Origin: Microglena sp. YARC
Taxonomy: Eukaryota > Chlorophyta > Chlorophyceae > Chlamydomonadales > Chlamydomonadaceae
Length of the DNA stretch: 64,000 nucleotides
Reading direction: 5' to 3'
Assembly (NCBI GenBank): GCA_022414725.1
Contig: CM039464.1
Span: 54,106,268 to 54,170,267, forward strand
The notes under the pieces were generated by a model. It searched no databases and had not been told where the DNA came from. It saw only the letters and a list, made by a program, of their open reading frames with translations. Positions 1 through 8,286 of the stretch are shown piece by piece. The translations under genes were made by a program, and so were the position numbers. Positions within the stretch are counted from its first letter, which is position 1. Every line of letters starts with the position of its first letter.

Positions 1-149
1 CAAGCCTGAGAAGAAATTCTCCCCCACAAAACTCATTACAGGGTTTCTGTGTTTCCACACGCTCCAAGAGTTCCAGTGGGGGAAAAAAGACGTTTCCTGA
101 TAACTTTTCTTCATTTCGTAAAAGCGTGTTTAAAATGTATATCCCATTT

Positions 150-773
150 TTATTCAAAGCTTACCACACAATCTCCCTTCACCCGACTCATCCTACACAG
201 GTTGGGTTTAGAAGGGGTGGTGGTGCACGCTGCTTGCGATGAAGGAGAAGGACAGGAAACTCTTTTGGGGAAAATATCTAGTGAGGGGAGGTCGTCGTTG
301 CAGGTGCGGTGTTGCGTGCTAGAGATCATGTCTGCCTCGATCTCATCCACATGCTCTTCTACGTACTCCAGGATGCGGTTCTCAATCATCCACCGGAAGA
401 ATTTCAGTTGCCCGACCGTCGTCTCTATGTTTTCCGATCCGTAGTGGAACAGTATTCGGTCGCGGCGGCGGAAAGGGTCGAAGTGCTGTTTGGAGTAAGC
501 CTTAAGCTGCATACGGTATTGTCGGTACACATTAAGAGGAAGCGATGCTATTGGGCTGTGTATCACCACGTTGTGCGTTTTGGCATAGTTCGTCACAAAC
601 CAGTCAATCAACCGAAGAGATATCTTGGAGGATATCTTTGAAACGTCAGTAGAAGAAGCCCACGCTGTTGCTGCAGAAGACGGTTCAACCAGATAGACCA
701 GGCGCATGATGTGCGTCCGTGTGCTAAAAAACTGGGACAACGATAGCATCAGTATATCTGCCCTAGACATCAT
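150..773 (-). CDS. Conserved giant-virus protein with FDPFRRRDRI and GQLKFFRW motifs
   Basis: A 207-residue protein with no signal peptide or membrane segment. Its core is FDPFRRRDRI at residues 88-97, then TTVGQLKFFRWMIE at about 108-121 and an acidic helix EEHVDEIEADM. I recall this pair of motifs from a short family widespread in giant algal viruses, usually annotated as hypothetical. The C-terminal third is low-complexity and rich in Ser, Thr and Pro. The ATG at the top of the frame is kept because the N-terminus looks natural and only a short AT-rich gap precedes it. A late transcription factor role would be a guess. The function is unknown to me. Confidence 0.7.
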   Translation of the reverse strand: MMSRADILMLSLSQFFSTRTHIMRLVYLVEPSSAATAWASSTDVSKISSKISLRLIDWFVTNYAKTHNVVIHSPIASLPLNVYRQYRMQLKAYSKQHFDPFRRRDRILFHYGSENIETTVGQLKFFRWMIENRILEYVEEHVDEIEADMISSTQHRTCNDDLPSLDIFPKRVSCPSPSSQAACTTTPSKPNLCRMSRVKGDCVVSFE

Positions 774-856
774 GGTGGCTTCGTCTCGACTTAGTTACAA
801 AAAACGGAGGTTGCAACTTGTTTTTATGACAACTCATTCTTTACCCTTATGCACAT

Positions 857-1336
857 TCACCGGTACTTGATTATTTCAGTCGCAGCAAGAGACCCACCAA
901 TGGCCATGGGACGGAGTCCTGCATCTTGTCCATTGAAGTTCTTCCACACCTCCTCAAAGTGCCTCTGGGGATGCAATGGAGACTTCATTGCAGCGTACGT
1001 GTCATGGTAGAACGAACTGCAAGACGAGGGTTGGGATGTCGAGACAGGGACCCCTCCTCCTCCACAGGAGGAGACCGCATCGCCCCCGAATGACGTACGA
1101 GAGCCGTCGCCCCTGAATGACGTACGAGAGCCGTCGCCACCACCACCACATACGTATTCCCCGCTAGCGGTGTACACACACGAAGGGGACATAGTGTAAG
1201 GCGCACCCACCAATTTATTAGGGGGGCACCTACCACCGCCATTATTGGCAGCGCCTCCACAGCTTCCGGCACTACCAGATGTTATGCGGCTGCTGATTGC
1301 TCCATCGTACATTTGGTGTTGTGGCTGTTGATTCAT
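857..1336 (-). CDS. Gly/Ser-rich low-complexity protein, unknown
   Basis: About 159 residues from the ATG at 1336 (MNQQPQHQMYDG). The open frame runs further upstream but enters transposon-like repeat sequence, so the longer start is rejected. The middle is rich in Gly, Ser and Cys and contains a doubled block built on GDGSRTSF (near 1090-1135 in DNA). The C-terminus (HFEEVWKNFNGQDAGLRPM) is the most natural-looking part and may be a short conserved module. No enzyme motif is visible. A split family A repeat lies immediately upstream in sense orientation and could supply the promoter. Confidence 0.5.
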   Translation of the reverse strand: MNQQPQHQMYDGAISSRITSGSAGSCGGAANNGGGRCPPNKLVGAPYTMSPSCVYTASGEYVCGGGGDGSRTSFRGDGSRTSFGGDAVSSCGGGGVPVSTSQPSSCSSFYHDTYAAMKSPLHPQRHFEEVWKNFNGQDAGLRPMAIGGSLAATEIIKYR

Positions 1337-1352
1337 TTGTACACTCGTTTGT

Positions 1353-1455
1353 ATACACTTGTTCTCAAATTGTATTATTCCGCCGACTACAGTCGGTGGA
1401 ACAGTAAAATAAAACATACAATATTTCTTAAATAAAGTGGGACACACCTTATAAT
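1353..1455 (-). repeat. Family A repeat interrupted by two abutting family B ends
   Basis: One half of family A (TACACTTGTTCTCAAAT) and its other half (AATAAAGTGGGACACACC) are separated by about 55 bp. The insert holds two family B terminal repeats meeting outer end to outer end (CCGCCGACTA then CAGTCGGTGG). This is a nested insertion. The intact order would point its TATA-like TTATAAGG toward the gene starting at 1336. Confidence 0.6.
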
Positions 1456-1500
1456 CCTGCTTCGTCGAAGCAAACAATGTTAAAGCTTTCTTTGTACCTG

Positions 1501-1640
1501 TAATGGGAGTTCCTGCATCCCGGCGGATTTTTTGAAATTTCTACTCAGAATTTAGAGTCTCCGGAACGACTCGCTAGCCTGATATATCAGCACCGAGGAA
1601 TCCCAAATCCGCTCCAGACCATGTTTCGCACCCACTATTT
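1501..1640 (-). repeat. Family C MITE copy (decayed)
   Basis: Matches the reverse complement of the intact copy at 17361-17512. It starts TAATGGGAGTTCC, then CCCGGCGGATTTTTT, then TTTCTACTCAGAATTTAGAG, and later ATATCAGCACCGAGGAATC. The far inverted repeat has diverged. It encodes nothing. Confidence 0.65.
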
Positions 1641-1713
1641 CATGGGGGGACCAGATACCCGGTCCGTTGAACTGTCGCATTTAATTTGAAAATATGTGTA
1701 ATAGAAAACATAT

Positions 1714-2631
1714 ATGTCTGGGTATGCAGCAGCTCCCTTGTCCGATGTCCAAGATACAAACACTCTGCTCTACCTAAATCCGGAGCTATCCGCGTACAGC
1801 AACGTGCGCACTATCGAGGATGCCCTGGTTCACTTCGACGCCTACTCGAACCTACCCAATGTCATGCCCACGCTACCGGTGGGTTTCGACGCCAAAGTCT
1901 ACATAGGCGCGCAGTCGAACGTGAGCATAATAAACCGCGTCATCCGCGACGCGATCGCGGGGGTAGACGGCGTGGACCCGTCCTCGCCGTCTATAGACCG
2001 AAGGGGAGTGTTCGTAGCGACGCTCATGTGCGGAGCCAAGGTTCGCACGCTATACCAGGCCGGATCGAACTTCCCGTACTCGATCAACCTGGTAGCCGAC
2101 TTCACATCGAACGACCTGCAACCGTACGACCGCATCCGTCTAGTCCAGCACGACAACGGGTTCATAGTGGAGGCTGCAGTCCTAGAGGTATCCTACGAGG
2201 GATCCCGCATACTGCTCGCCCCCTCAACCAACCCCCGCGTGAGGGCTGCTCTCGCAAGCACATCTGGTAGCTTCGAGGCGTTCGGTATAAGAATATACGA
2301 TCCACTGCGCCAGGCGCGCGTGTCCTTTGCTAGGACGGCCATGCAGTCCGGTGGCGTCTTCCCGTCCGTACCAGACGCGGTACCTGCCAAGGAGTTCGTG
2401 TACGACATGTACCAGCTTATGTATCCCGAGACGCGGGGCCTTGGGTTCTCCGACACCTACCTCGACTACCGCCGTAAGTGGGAGCGCGTGGACGCCTACC
2501 GCATACGCGGCCCGTCTGATCTCCTGAACATCCAGAACCCTAACGCGTCTGGTTTGATTGCTGGGGGGGGGGCAGTGATGTGGTGGGGGGGGTACAGTCA
2601 TCCGGGAACATCTCTGTGTTGGACACGCTGA
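1714..2631 (+). CDS. Fibre-like protein, N-terminal part of an S74 chaperone gene
   Basis: The N-terminal ~285 residues (MSGYAAAPLSDVQD) contain LYLNPELSAYSNV and a beta-rich body and are probably a virion-attachment region. The frame runs into a G10 tract (2563-2572) and a G8 tract (2585-2592), after which the translation becomes nonsense and stops. The S74 portion continues in another frame from about 2580. The two parts almost certainly belong to one gene broken at the G tracts, by slippage or sequencing error. Size and layout resemble the larger fibre gene at 51.4-57.2 kb, which also breaks at a G run before its S74 domain. Confidence 0.7.
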   Translation: MSGYAAAPLSDVQDTNTLLYLNPELSAYSNVRTIEDALVHFDAYSNLPNVMPTLPVGFDAKVYIGAQSNVSIINRVIRDAIAGVDGVDPSSPSIDRRGVFVATLMCGAKVRTLYQAGSNFPYSINLVADFTSNDLQPYDRIRLVQHDNGFIVEAAVLEVSYEGSRILLAPSTNPRVRAALASTSGSFEAFGIRIYDPLRQARVSFARTAMQSGGVFPSVPDAVPAKEFVYDMYQLMYPETRGLGFSDTYLDYRRKWERVDAYRIRGPSDLLNIQNPNASGLIAGGGAVMWWGGYSHPGTSLCWTR

Positions 2632-3452
2632 CGGTAGGGTACGGTGACTTTTCATGGATGTCGCCATCGAACGTCTCTCTCGCTGAAGGGTACGTGCGCA
2701 TCTCTACGGACTCATTCGCGGCAGGGTTCAAGTCCAGCAACAACCTGTACGCCACCGGCCAGTACGCGTCGCTGTGCAGCAACCTCGTCGTGGGGTTCGA
2801 CTCCGCCACCGTGAGGTCCGACATGGAGTGCATGGGCGCTCTTACCATAGGGTCGACCTCCTTCAACGGGGGCGTCGCCACCATCGGTGGTGGGGCGCTC
2901 GTCGTGGAGGAGGGTGACGCCGGGTACGGGAGTTCGGAGCTCAAGGTGACGGTGCAAGTGCGGGACATGATGCATATCGGAGAGACTCTCGGGATAGGAA
3001 CATCCAACCCCAATTCGACATTGACGAACGTGCGTCTCGCAGTGGGAGGCGACATATTCGCCACTGGTACCGTTGTCACTCTATCTGACAGAGACGCCAA
3101 GACGGATGTGGTCGTAATCGAGGACCCGCTTCACCGCGTCAGAGGGATGCGCGGGTGCACTTTCTTCATGAAAGATTCCATAAGCGATGATGGTTCGGAT
3201 AAGAGGCGACGACACACCGGTCTCATCGCGCAAGAGGTTCAGGAAATCCTACCCGAGGCAGTGTACCGCACCCCATGCGGGTCACTTAGCGTTGCCTACG
3301 GCAATCTTGCGGGATTGCTTGTAGAGAGCATCAAGGAGCTAGTAGACAGACTCGAACACGTGGAAGACAAGCTGATTATCACACGGAAAAAACCTGATTA
3401 TTGTCGAATTTTAGTTACACTCAGACCGGTCAATAATGTTACAGTATATTGA
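2580..3452 (+). CDS. Fibre-like protein, C-terminal part with S74 intramolecular chaperone
   Basis: The C-terminal part of the gene beginning at 1714. It opens with a GTG inside the G-rich tract, so it is a continuation rather than an independent start. After a beta-rich region it carries an endosialidase-type S74 chaperone. SDRDAK supplies the Ser and Lys of the self-cleavage dyad, followed by RHTGLIAQEVQEILPEAV and SVAYGNLAGLLVESIKEL. The family trimerises the fibre and then cuts itself off. The last ~20 residues (RKKPDYCRILVTLRP) are atypical and may come from a fused downstream sequence. Confidence 0.75.
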   Translation: MVGGVQSSGNISVLDTLTVGYGDFSWMSPSNVSLAEGYVRISTDSFAAGFKSSNNLYATGQYASLCSNLVVGFDSATVRSDMECMGALTIGSTSFNGGVATIGGGALVVEEGDAGYGSSELKVTVQVRDMMHIGETLGIGTSNPNSTLTNVRLAVGGDIFATGTVVTLSDRDAKTDVVVIEDPLHRVRGMRGCTFFMKDSISDDGSDKRRRHTGLIAQEVQEILPEAVYRTPCGSLSVAYGNLAGLLVESIKELVDRLEHVEDKLIITRKKPDYCRILVTLRPVNNVTVY

Positions 3453-3496
3453 ATCAATTCCAATTATCAATGTCTCATTTTGGTCAGCCTCATGTC

Positions 3497-3526
3497 CCAA
3501 AATTATTTGAGAACAACTGTATGAAG
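3497..3526 (+). repeat. Family A repeat core
   Basis: Contains ATTATTTGAGAACAACTG preceded by a TGTCCC-like stretch. It is followed directly by an ATG opening a 21-codon frame that ends at the 3' end of the helicase gene, probably a truncated gene or chance. Confidence 0.5.
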
Positions 3527-3569
3527 AAGAATGGCGAAACCGAATCCATGACGATCGTCGTGTTCAGCT

Positions 3570-5173
3570 TTATTCATCATAATTGAATCCACAAAGTTGC
3601 ATGTGGAACACCTTCACCAACTTCGTTCGTGGTGGCCTCCGTGCTCGTGCGACCAGCTGCTTGAACTTCGCTGGAGAGAGGGTGTGCGTCACGATAATGA
3701 CATCAGCTTGGGGAATGTTCAGTCCTTGTGCAGACCCTGTGTTCATTATGAGAACCGTCTTCTCCTTTCCAAACTTCAACAGTTGCTTCTCCCGTGTCAG
3801 GTAGGTCCCAATCAGCTGTGTATCCAAACCTAGACACACACTTCTCTACCAATTCCTGCATATCTTCGCCCATAGTGGTGTCCCTAAAAACGATGATGTT
3901 GACGTGATCGCGTCTCTGCTCCGCATTCTGTAGAATCGTGTGCACAAGGTCGATGGTCGACCGCACGGTTCGCATGCGATCAAAGTTGTCCAAGAACTCC
4001 TCTTCGCTTACAGGGTCTGGCAACTGTGTCGTGAAGTCTAGAGGAAGCAGGGCGTCGCAACCTCTGCAAACAGGGATGCACATCTTTCCATCCTTTCTTC
4101 GCTGCTCAAAGCAAATATCATAAAACTTTGCAAGGAACGCTGCGTCAGCCCTCCTGCTGCAGCATGGCATGCGGACAGTGTTGTTGCACTTGTCTATTTC
4201 TCTTAGAGACACAAAACAGTACTTCTGACAGGTCAGCTCCATGAAAGAATCTTGGTAGGTGACATTTTTCATCAGCTTTCCGAGCTGTATCGTATCCGTA
4301 GGTAGCGACTTCTGGATATCATTGATGCTTTGAATGTCCAGCTTCCGTACCGCATGGGGGGTGTCCAACGTTTTAGTGAACTCGTTCAGGTGATTGAACA
4401 CGACAGGAGGGTACCTTGTCATGTCCACATGCACCGACACCACGTATCTGTCGCATTTGATGGGTGGCATAGTGATCAAGTGCCTCATGTACTTGGGGTA
4501 GTTGTACGTACTTGAAGAGTGTGTGCCGGTGACCAGGCAAATGAAGATGTTTGGGATCAATGTACCACTAGGAACCAATAACGAGTCGGCTTCGTCGATG
4601 ATCAACCTCCGCACACATCTGTGCGTGTTTGAAGAGTTGAGCCTTTTCATAAGACGACTGTAGGAAGCAGGGAGAAAATATGACCACTTTCGCGTTTGAA
4701 ATGTTGTCTACCAGCGTCTCAGTGCACATCTTGACGTGCGATGGGACAGATATGATGCGACTTTCCGGTACACCCATCTTATGCATGGTGTCATACCAGT
4801 AGGAGACAAGGTTTGCACTTGCGATGACGAATGTCACGTTTCCCCATACGCGCATATCCTCTTTGCTCATCATGGGGATGCTGGCGTAGCAACGTGTGGA
4901 AGAGGAGGATGTAGCCCTGACCGTGTCGTATGGGTTAACTCCATGAGTGTCCGCGTTGCACTCTGATGTGTTGAGCACCAAAGACGCCATGATCGCTGTC
5001 TTGCCGCTTCCTGGTGGCAGACCCATTATCCCCATCCTCGGGCGCTCGTTGGTGTTTCTCCACTGCTTCATGTACTGAGATTCCACGTCGTAGGCCTCCA
5101 TGCTTTGGCACCACTTCAGGCATTCTTTCTGATGAGTCCACGGATCGTACCAATCGCCCCACACGGTGGTCAT
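3570..5173 (-). CDS. SF2 helicase with embedded RING-like zinc finger, two frameshifts
   Basis: Three overlapping frames make one helicase of about 530 residues. The first (from 5173) holds the Walker A motif GLPPGSGKTA. The second (3703-4650) holds the Walker B motif LIIDEADSLL and a Cys-rich insertion with PCCSRRADAAF and CIPVCRGCDALLPLD, which resembles a RING in a Rad5/SNF2-like helicase. The third (3570-3839) holds motif VI QLVARARRPPR. Breaks lie near 4660-4675 and inside a GT dinucleotide run near 3832. Such enzymes act in viral transcription or genome processing. A poxvirus A18-type helicase is the alternative. Intact function is doubtful unless the breaks are sequencing errors. Confidence 0.7.
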
Positions 5174-5275
5174 TGTGGTTATTTTTGTCAGGTAAAGCGA
5201 AGCTCCGTTAAGAGAAAGCGAGTCGAAAATGACTACGATAGTGGTTCGGTTATGTGTTGGAAAGAGCGTCGTCGA

Positions 5276-6700
5276 TTAAATATAGGTATTGTCAAGGGTT
5301 TGGGTTTTGGAGTACGAGAGTACTTGTGGTTTTGCGGGGTTTGACTGTAGCTGACTTGCGGTTTTGCGGTTTGGCTCAAGCAGACTTGCGGTTTCCGTGG
5401 ATAAATTGTACGGGATGTTGTACTTGGCGCACCATTTGATCGATTGTTCTTGAGATGATTCGATGAGTGATGCGGTTGTTTTCATTTGTTGGGTTTGGTC
5501 GCACTCGTTTCCGTTTTTGACGATAAGCGTTATGACATTCTCGATGGCGCATATTTGGTTCTCAACAAAGCAGGTGTTCTGTGGACACAACCATTCGAGA
5601 AACGATACGAACGTGGGTTTTCTTTGAAGGGTGGTGAAAACATGACTTAGCGAGCTTACGATGATGTTTTCGTGTTCTTCAAACGGAGCAAGGACAAGCT
5701 CCTCGCATATTTTTTGTAGCGCTGTAAGAGTACAATCATCAGTATCGTTGTCTTGAGGTCGGTTCATATTATACCCGGAACAGACGACGTATTTCTCTGA
5801 GTTTGCCGGTCTACTTGTGAATGGCTTCACGATCCTCGCCGTGTTGTATGCGCAACGAACGATATATAGGAGTTGTACGATCGCGATCGTGTGTATGTCG
5901 TATATTTTTATGACTAGCACCCCGTTATGTTTTTGCAGACACATAGCTGTATACAGCTGTGCCACCAAAAGTTGCATGGCTCTTTCTTCTTGGTGGTTGA
6001 AGTTTCCACTGAAGTCGAAGCCTCCATCTGTTGTCACGAAGTCTACGGTGCCTTTCCCACCTACGGCATCAACGAAATTATCGACGTTGCAAATGTTGTA
6101 TAGGTTGCCTGTTCCATCCTCAACGTTGTGCAGCCATACTCCGCATGCGTTGCCTGACCTTGCCAACCGGCGAATAGGTGCGATTCTCCATCCTGGGATG
6201 TGGCGACTTGACCGGTCTACGAGTGTTATCCCATGGTACTCGTCACCTTCGCATGTTCCGTAATCGTAGCGATACTTGGTGAACGCCTCCATGAAGCCTC
6301 CTGGGCCCTCAGCAAGAAATGCGGCGCGCACCGGGTGTTGTTTACATTGAGCCATTCTCCCGAACCTGAGGTCTGGTTCAAAGTCGTGCAAAATCTCCCA
6401 GAGCTTGAAGACAGACCGACTTATCGGTCTGTAGAGGGAAACGCCGTAGCTGCTCCCGTGGAACGTGGGAGAATAGATGCTCTCGTAGGCATTTGCGAAC
6501 TTTTTGAACATATCCCATTTGTGGGACAGGAAATATGAGGATATGTTATTTTTGCATGCCATGAGATGTGTGTGCGACGAGCAAAGGGTTTTCATGTGTT
6601 GGGAAACGTTGGTTACACATGACTCGTCATCGCCTTCCCAATAACATCCCGAAACATCTGTCTTGTCGATGCAATTTGTGAAATCAAGCTGATGTTCCAT
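5276..6700 (-). CDS. FtsJ-like cap 2'-O-methyltransferase
   Basis: 474 residues, one clean frame. The SAM-binding motif is LAEGPGGFMEAF near residues 129-140. The catalytic Asp lies in TTDGGFDFSG (about 223-232), the Lys in VIKIYD (253-258) and the Glu in NSEKYVVC (300-307), giving the K-D-K-E pattern of RrmJ/FtsJ enzymes. In giant viruses this family is expected to methylate the first transcribed nucleotide of capped mRNA. The C-terminal ~170 residues have no recognisable domain. It lies 100 bp from the start of the helicase on the same strand, so co-expression is plausible. Confidence 0.85.
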   Translation of the reverse strand: MEHQLDFTNCIDKTDVSGCYWEGDDESCVTNVSQHMKTLCSSHTHLMACKNNISSYFLSHKWDMFKKFANAYESIYSPTFHGSSYGVSLYRPISRSVFKLWEILHDFEPDLRFGRMAQCKQHPVRAAFLAEGPGGFMEAFTKYRYDYGTCEGDEYHGITLVDRSSRHIPGWRIAPIRRLARSGNACGVWLHNVEDGTGNLYNICNVDNFVDAVGGKGTVDFVTTDGGFDFSGNFNHQEERAMQLLVAQLYTAMCLQKHNGVLVIKIYDIHTIAIVQLLYIVRCAYNTARIVKPFTSRPANSEKYVVCSGYNMNRPQDNDTDDCTLTALQKICEELVLAPFEEHENIIVSSLSHVFTTLQRKPTFVSFLEWLCPQNTCFVENQICAIENVITLIVKNGNECDQTQQMKTTASLIESSQEQSIKWCAKYNIPYNLSTETASLLEPNRKTASQLQSNPAKPQVLSYSKTQTLDNTYI

Positions 6701-6823
6701 GCCTGCCTGCGCCTTGACCTGTTGCGACTTTCTTCTGATTGCGAACCTTTTTTTAAGCGTCTGGAATGCGCAGATACCTGAGGATTGCGATTCGAAATTA
6801 AATGTTTAGATGATGTAAAAAAG

Positions 6824-6976
6824 ATGCACCTGGTTGGAAACATCGTGCTATTCATCGTAGCGATATCGATACTCGCGGCCATTGGAATCTCATTAGTATC
6901 GTTGAGCTCAAGAGTGAACGATCATGAGGAAATGCTCATATGCCTTGGAGATATAGAATGTGGCAAAAAAAAATAG
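6824..6976 (+). CDS. Small single-pass membrane protein
   Basis: Fifty residues starting at ATG 6824, chosen because it begins just before the hydrophobic segment (MHLVGNIVLFIVAISILAA). The helix spans about residues 4-28, followed by a short polar tail ending GKKK. An upstream ATG at 6785 would add 13 polar residues. No homology recognised. It is divergent from the FtsJ gene. Confidence 0.5.
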   Translation: MHLVGNIVLFIVAISILAAIGISLVSLSSRVNDHEEMLICLGDIECGKKK

Positions 6977-7032
6977 CTCCACCACCACCTGATTCTTATT
7001 TGTGGGACTTTAAGAGGTTCTCGATACTCCCG

Positions 7033-7051
7033 AGTATAAGGTGTGTCCCCC
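7033..7051 (+). promoter_or_regulatory. Family A TATA segment upstream of a membrane-protein gene
   Basis: GAGTATAAGGTGTGTCCC is the TATA end of family A in sense orientation. It overlaps the 5' end of the downstream frame, so it may be the promoter or mark where the gene's 5' end was replaced. Confidence 0.4.
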
Positions 7052-7463
7052 TTCTGATAGCGAAGACGTTGATGTTACTCTCTCTTATACAAAGGAAGAT
7101 CCATCTGGTATCACTGACTTATCTGGTATCACTGACCCATCTGGTATCACTGACCCATCTGGTATCACTGACCCATCTGACGATCCTGTTGTATCTGAAG
7201 ATGAAGGAGAAGCTGGTGTGCTATTGGGTAAGAGAATGGGTATCCACAAAAATCGCAAACGCCGGCGGGTGTCAGCAATGAAAAGCGAGAGCGACGACGT
7301 CGAAGACATTATCATGATATTGTACAACATTGAAGATTTGATTCACCTCTCTCATAAATCGACTGAGTCGTACTTGAGCATAATGGGCTTACTCATCATT
7401 TTCATGTTGACAGGAATCATTTCATTGAACTTTGCGTTTGTGAATGTCAGAACAAGCGTATAA
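7041..7463 (+). CDS. Acidic repeat protein with C-terminal membrane anchor
   Basis: 140 residues if a GTG at 7041 is used. No ATG occurs in frame until 7236, so the start is uncertain and the 5' end may be lost. Residues ~21-46 are tandem SGITDP/SGITDL hexapeptides, followed by an acidic stretch, a basic cluster (HKNRKRRR) and a C-terminal hydrophobic helix (SIMGLLIIFMLTGIISLNFA). A type II or tail-anchored protein is likely. The function is unknown. Confidence 0.5.
   Translation: MCPPSDSEDVDVTLSYTKEDPSGITDLSGITDPSGITDPSGITDPSDDPVVSEDEGEAGVLLGKRMGIHKNRKRRRVSAMKSESDDVEDIIMILYNIEDLIHLSHKSTESYLSIMGLLIIFMLTGIISLNFAFVNVRTSV
7102..7178 (+). repeat. 18-bp in-frame tandem repeat (SGITDP)
   Basis: Four near-identical copies of an 18-base unit around ATCTGGTATCACTGAC. 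They keep the reading frame and encode a hexapeptide repeat. Copy number could vary by slippage. Confidence 0.8.
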
Positions 7464-7561
7464 TACACAACATGACGATCGAGAAAGATATCCGGTTCGA
7501 TAAACAAATGAGCAAGAAATAAGATAAACTGCACGGGTGCATCGCATCGACCGCAAGTGCA

Positions 7562-7858
7562 GTGGGGGCATCTCCGGGAAACAATTCGGTTCGTTCGAGA
7601 GTGCCCATTGAAAGACTAATCGCATTTAAGCGATCGCCGGTACCGTGGCCCAAAATAACACGGGGGCTTTGTGCAATGCGTCATGTAAGGAGGTACACTC
7701 GGGGCACAAACCCTCAAACGTACTACGAGTTCTGTTTGGGGGTCATGGACACGTGGATTAGCTTGGGAGCCGCCCAAGTCTTCATCGCACCACCGGTACC
7801 AGTCGGCGGTGAGGGTGCAGTAAAAAAATCCAAGAAAAACACCGGAGGGGTGGCTTAG
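7562..7858 (+). pseudogene. Fanzor nuclease 3' relic
   Basis: Only the C-terminal tail is recognisable: the last codons (KKSKKNTGGVA, stop at 7856-7858) match the end of the Fanzor-like frame that stops at 31919 on the other strand. The DNA match starts about 7780, in the region equivalent to the RuvC-III stretch. Upstream of that the frame (from a GTG at 7562) shows no alignable Fanzor motifs and is probably decayed. The 5' end of the element is missing. The post-stop sequence is far better conserved between the two copies than the coding part. Confidence 0.55.
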
Positions 7859-8117
7859 CCGCCTCTCTTGTCGATGTCAACCAATCAATCAAGCGATACC
7901 CTGAGGTACGAGGACTGCGATTCTCTCCAGAAACCATCACTTACTCGGACCGGGACCGCTCCTCTGCTCTCACAATCGCAAGGCTGCACTGCATGGAACT
8001 GTTGGGTCTAGGGAGACCGCTTCCATTTTCCCAGTGCAAGACTGCATGTTGTTGACGGGCTACAACAACCATGATGGTGTTCCACTGCCCCGTGGATTTC
8101 TACACCATAAGGCACAC
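7859..8117 (+). ncRNA. Predicted Fanzor guide-RNA (omega/fRNA) region, copy 1
   Basis: About 250 bases after the Fanzor stop codon are nearly collinear with 31918-31645 (reverse strand). Shared blocks include CCTCTCTTGTCGA, CCCTGAGGTACGAGGACTGC, GATTCTCTCCAGAAA, ACTTACTCGGACCGGGACC, CTCCTCTGCTCTCACAATCG and CAAGGCTGCACTGCATGGAA. TnpB and Fanzor elements encode their guide RNA at the 3' end of the nuclease gene and into the element end, which is where this conserved noncoding block lies. Transcription is not shown by the sequence. Confidence 0.5.
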
Positions 8118-8129
8118 ACTCCGGTTTCT

Positions 8130-8146
8130 ATGTTCCGCCGAGTGTA
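8130..8146 (+). repeat. Family B terminal repeat at end of Fanzor relic
   Basis: TGTTCCGCCGAGTGTA, the outer tip of the family B inverted repeat, lies just downstream of the conserved post-stop block, as in the full element at 31.6-35.0 kb. It marks the right end of the relic. Confidence 0.55.
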
Positions 8147-8286
8147 GCCTGATATACAGAAAGCGGCTTTGCCAAAAGCTGCATGATATCATTGCCCTAA
8201 CCCTAATTTGTGTAGTATAATACACTCGCTTCGAAGCGATGTTTGTTATTCTGGAACGATAAACTACTGATTTCACGCTCCTCCCT

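Noticed and set aside
1714..3452. Spliceosomal introns as the explanation for frame changes
   Set aside because: The flanking frames overlap with only one or two bases of shift and no GT...AG interval is needed to join them. The same holds for MutS, the kinase and the capping enzyme.
8190..8212. CCCTAACCCTAA-like string as telomeric sequence
   Set aside because: Only two units, inside a gap next to a transposon end; too short and not the usual green-algal repeat.
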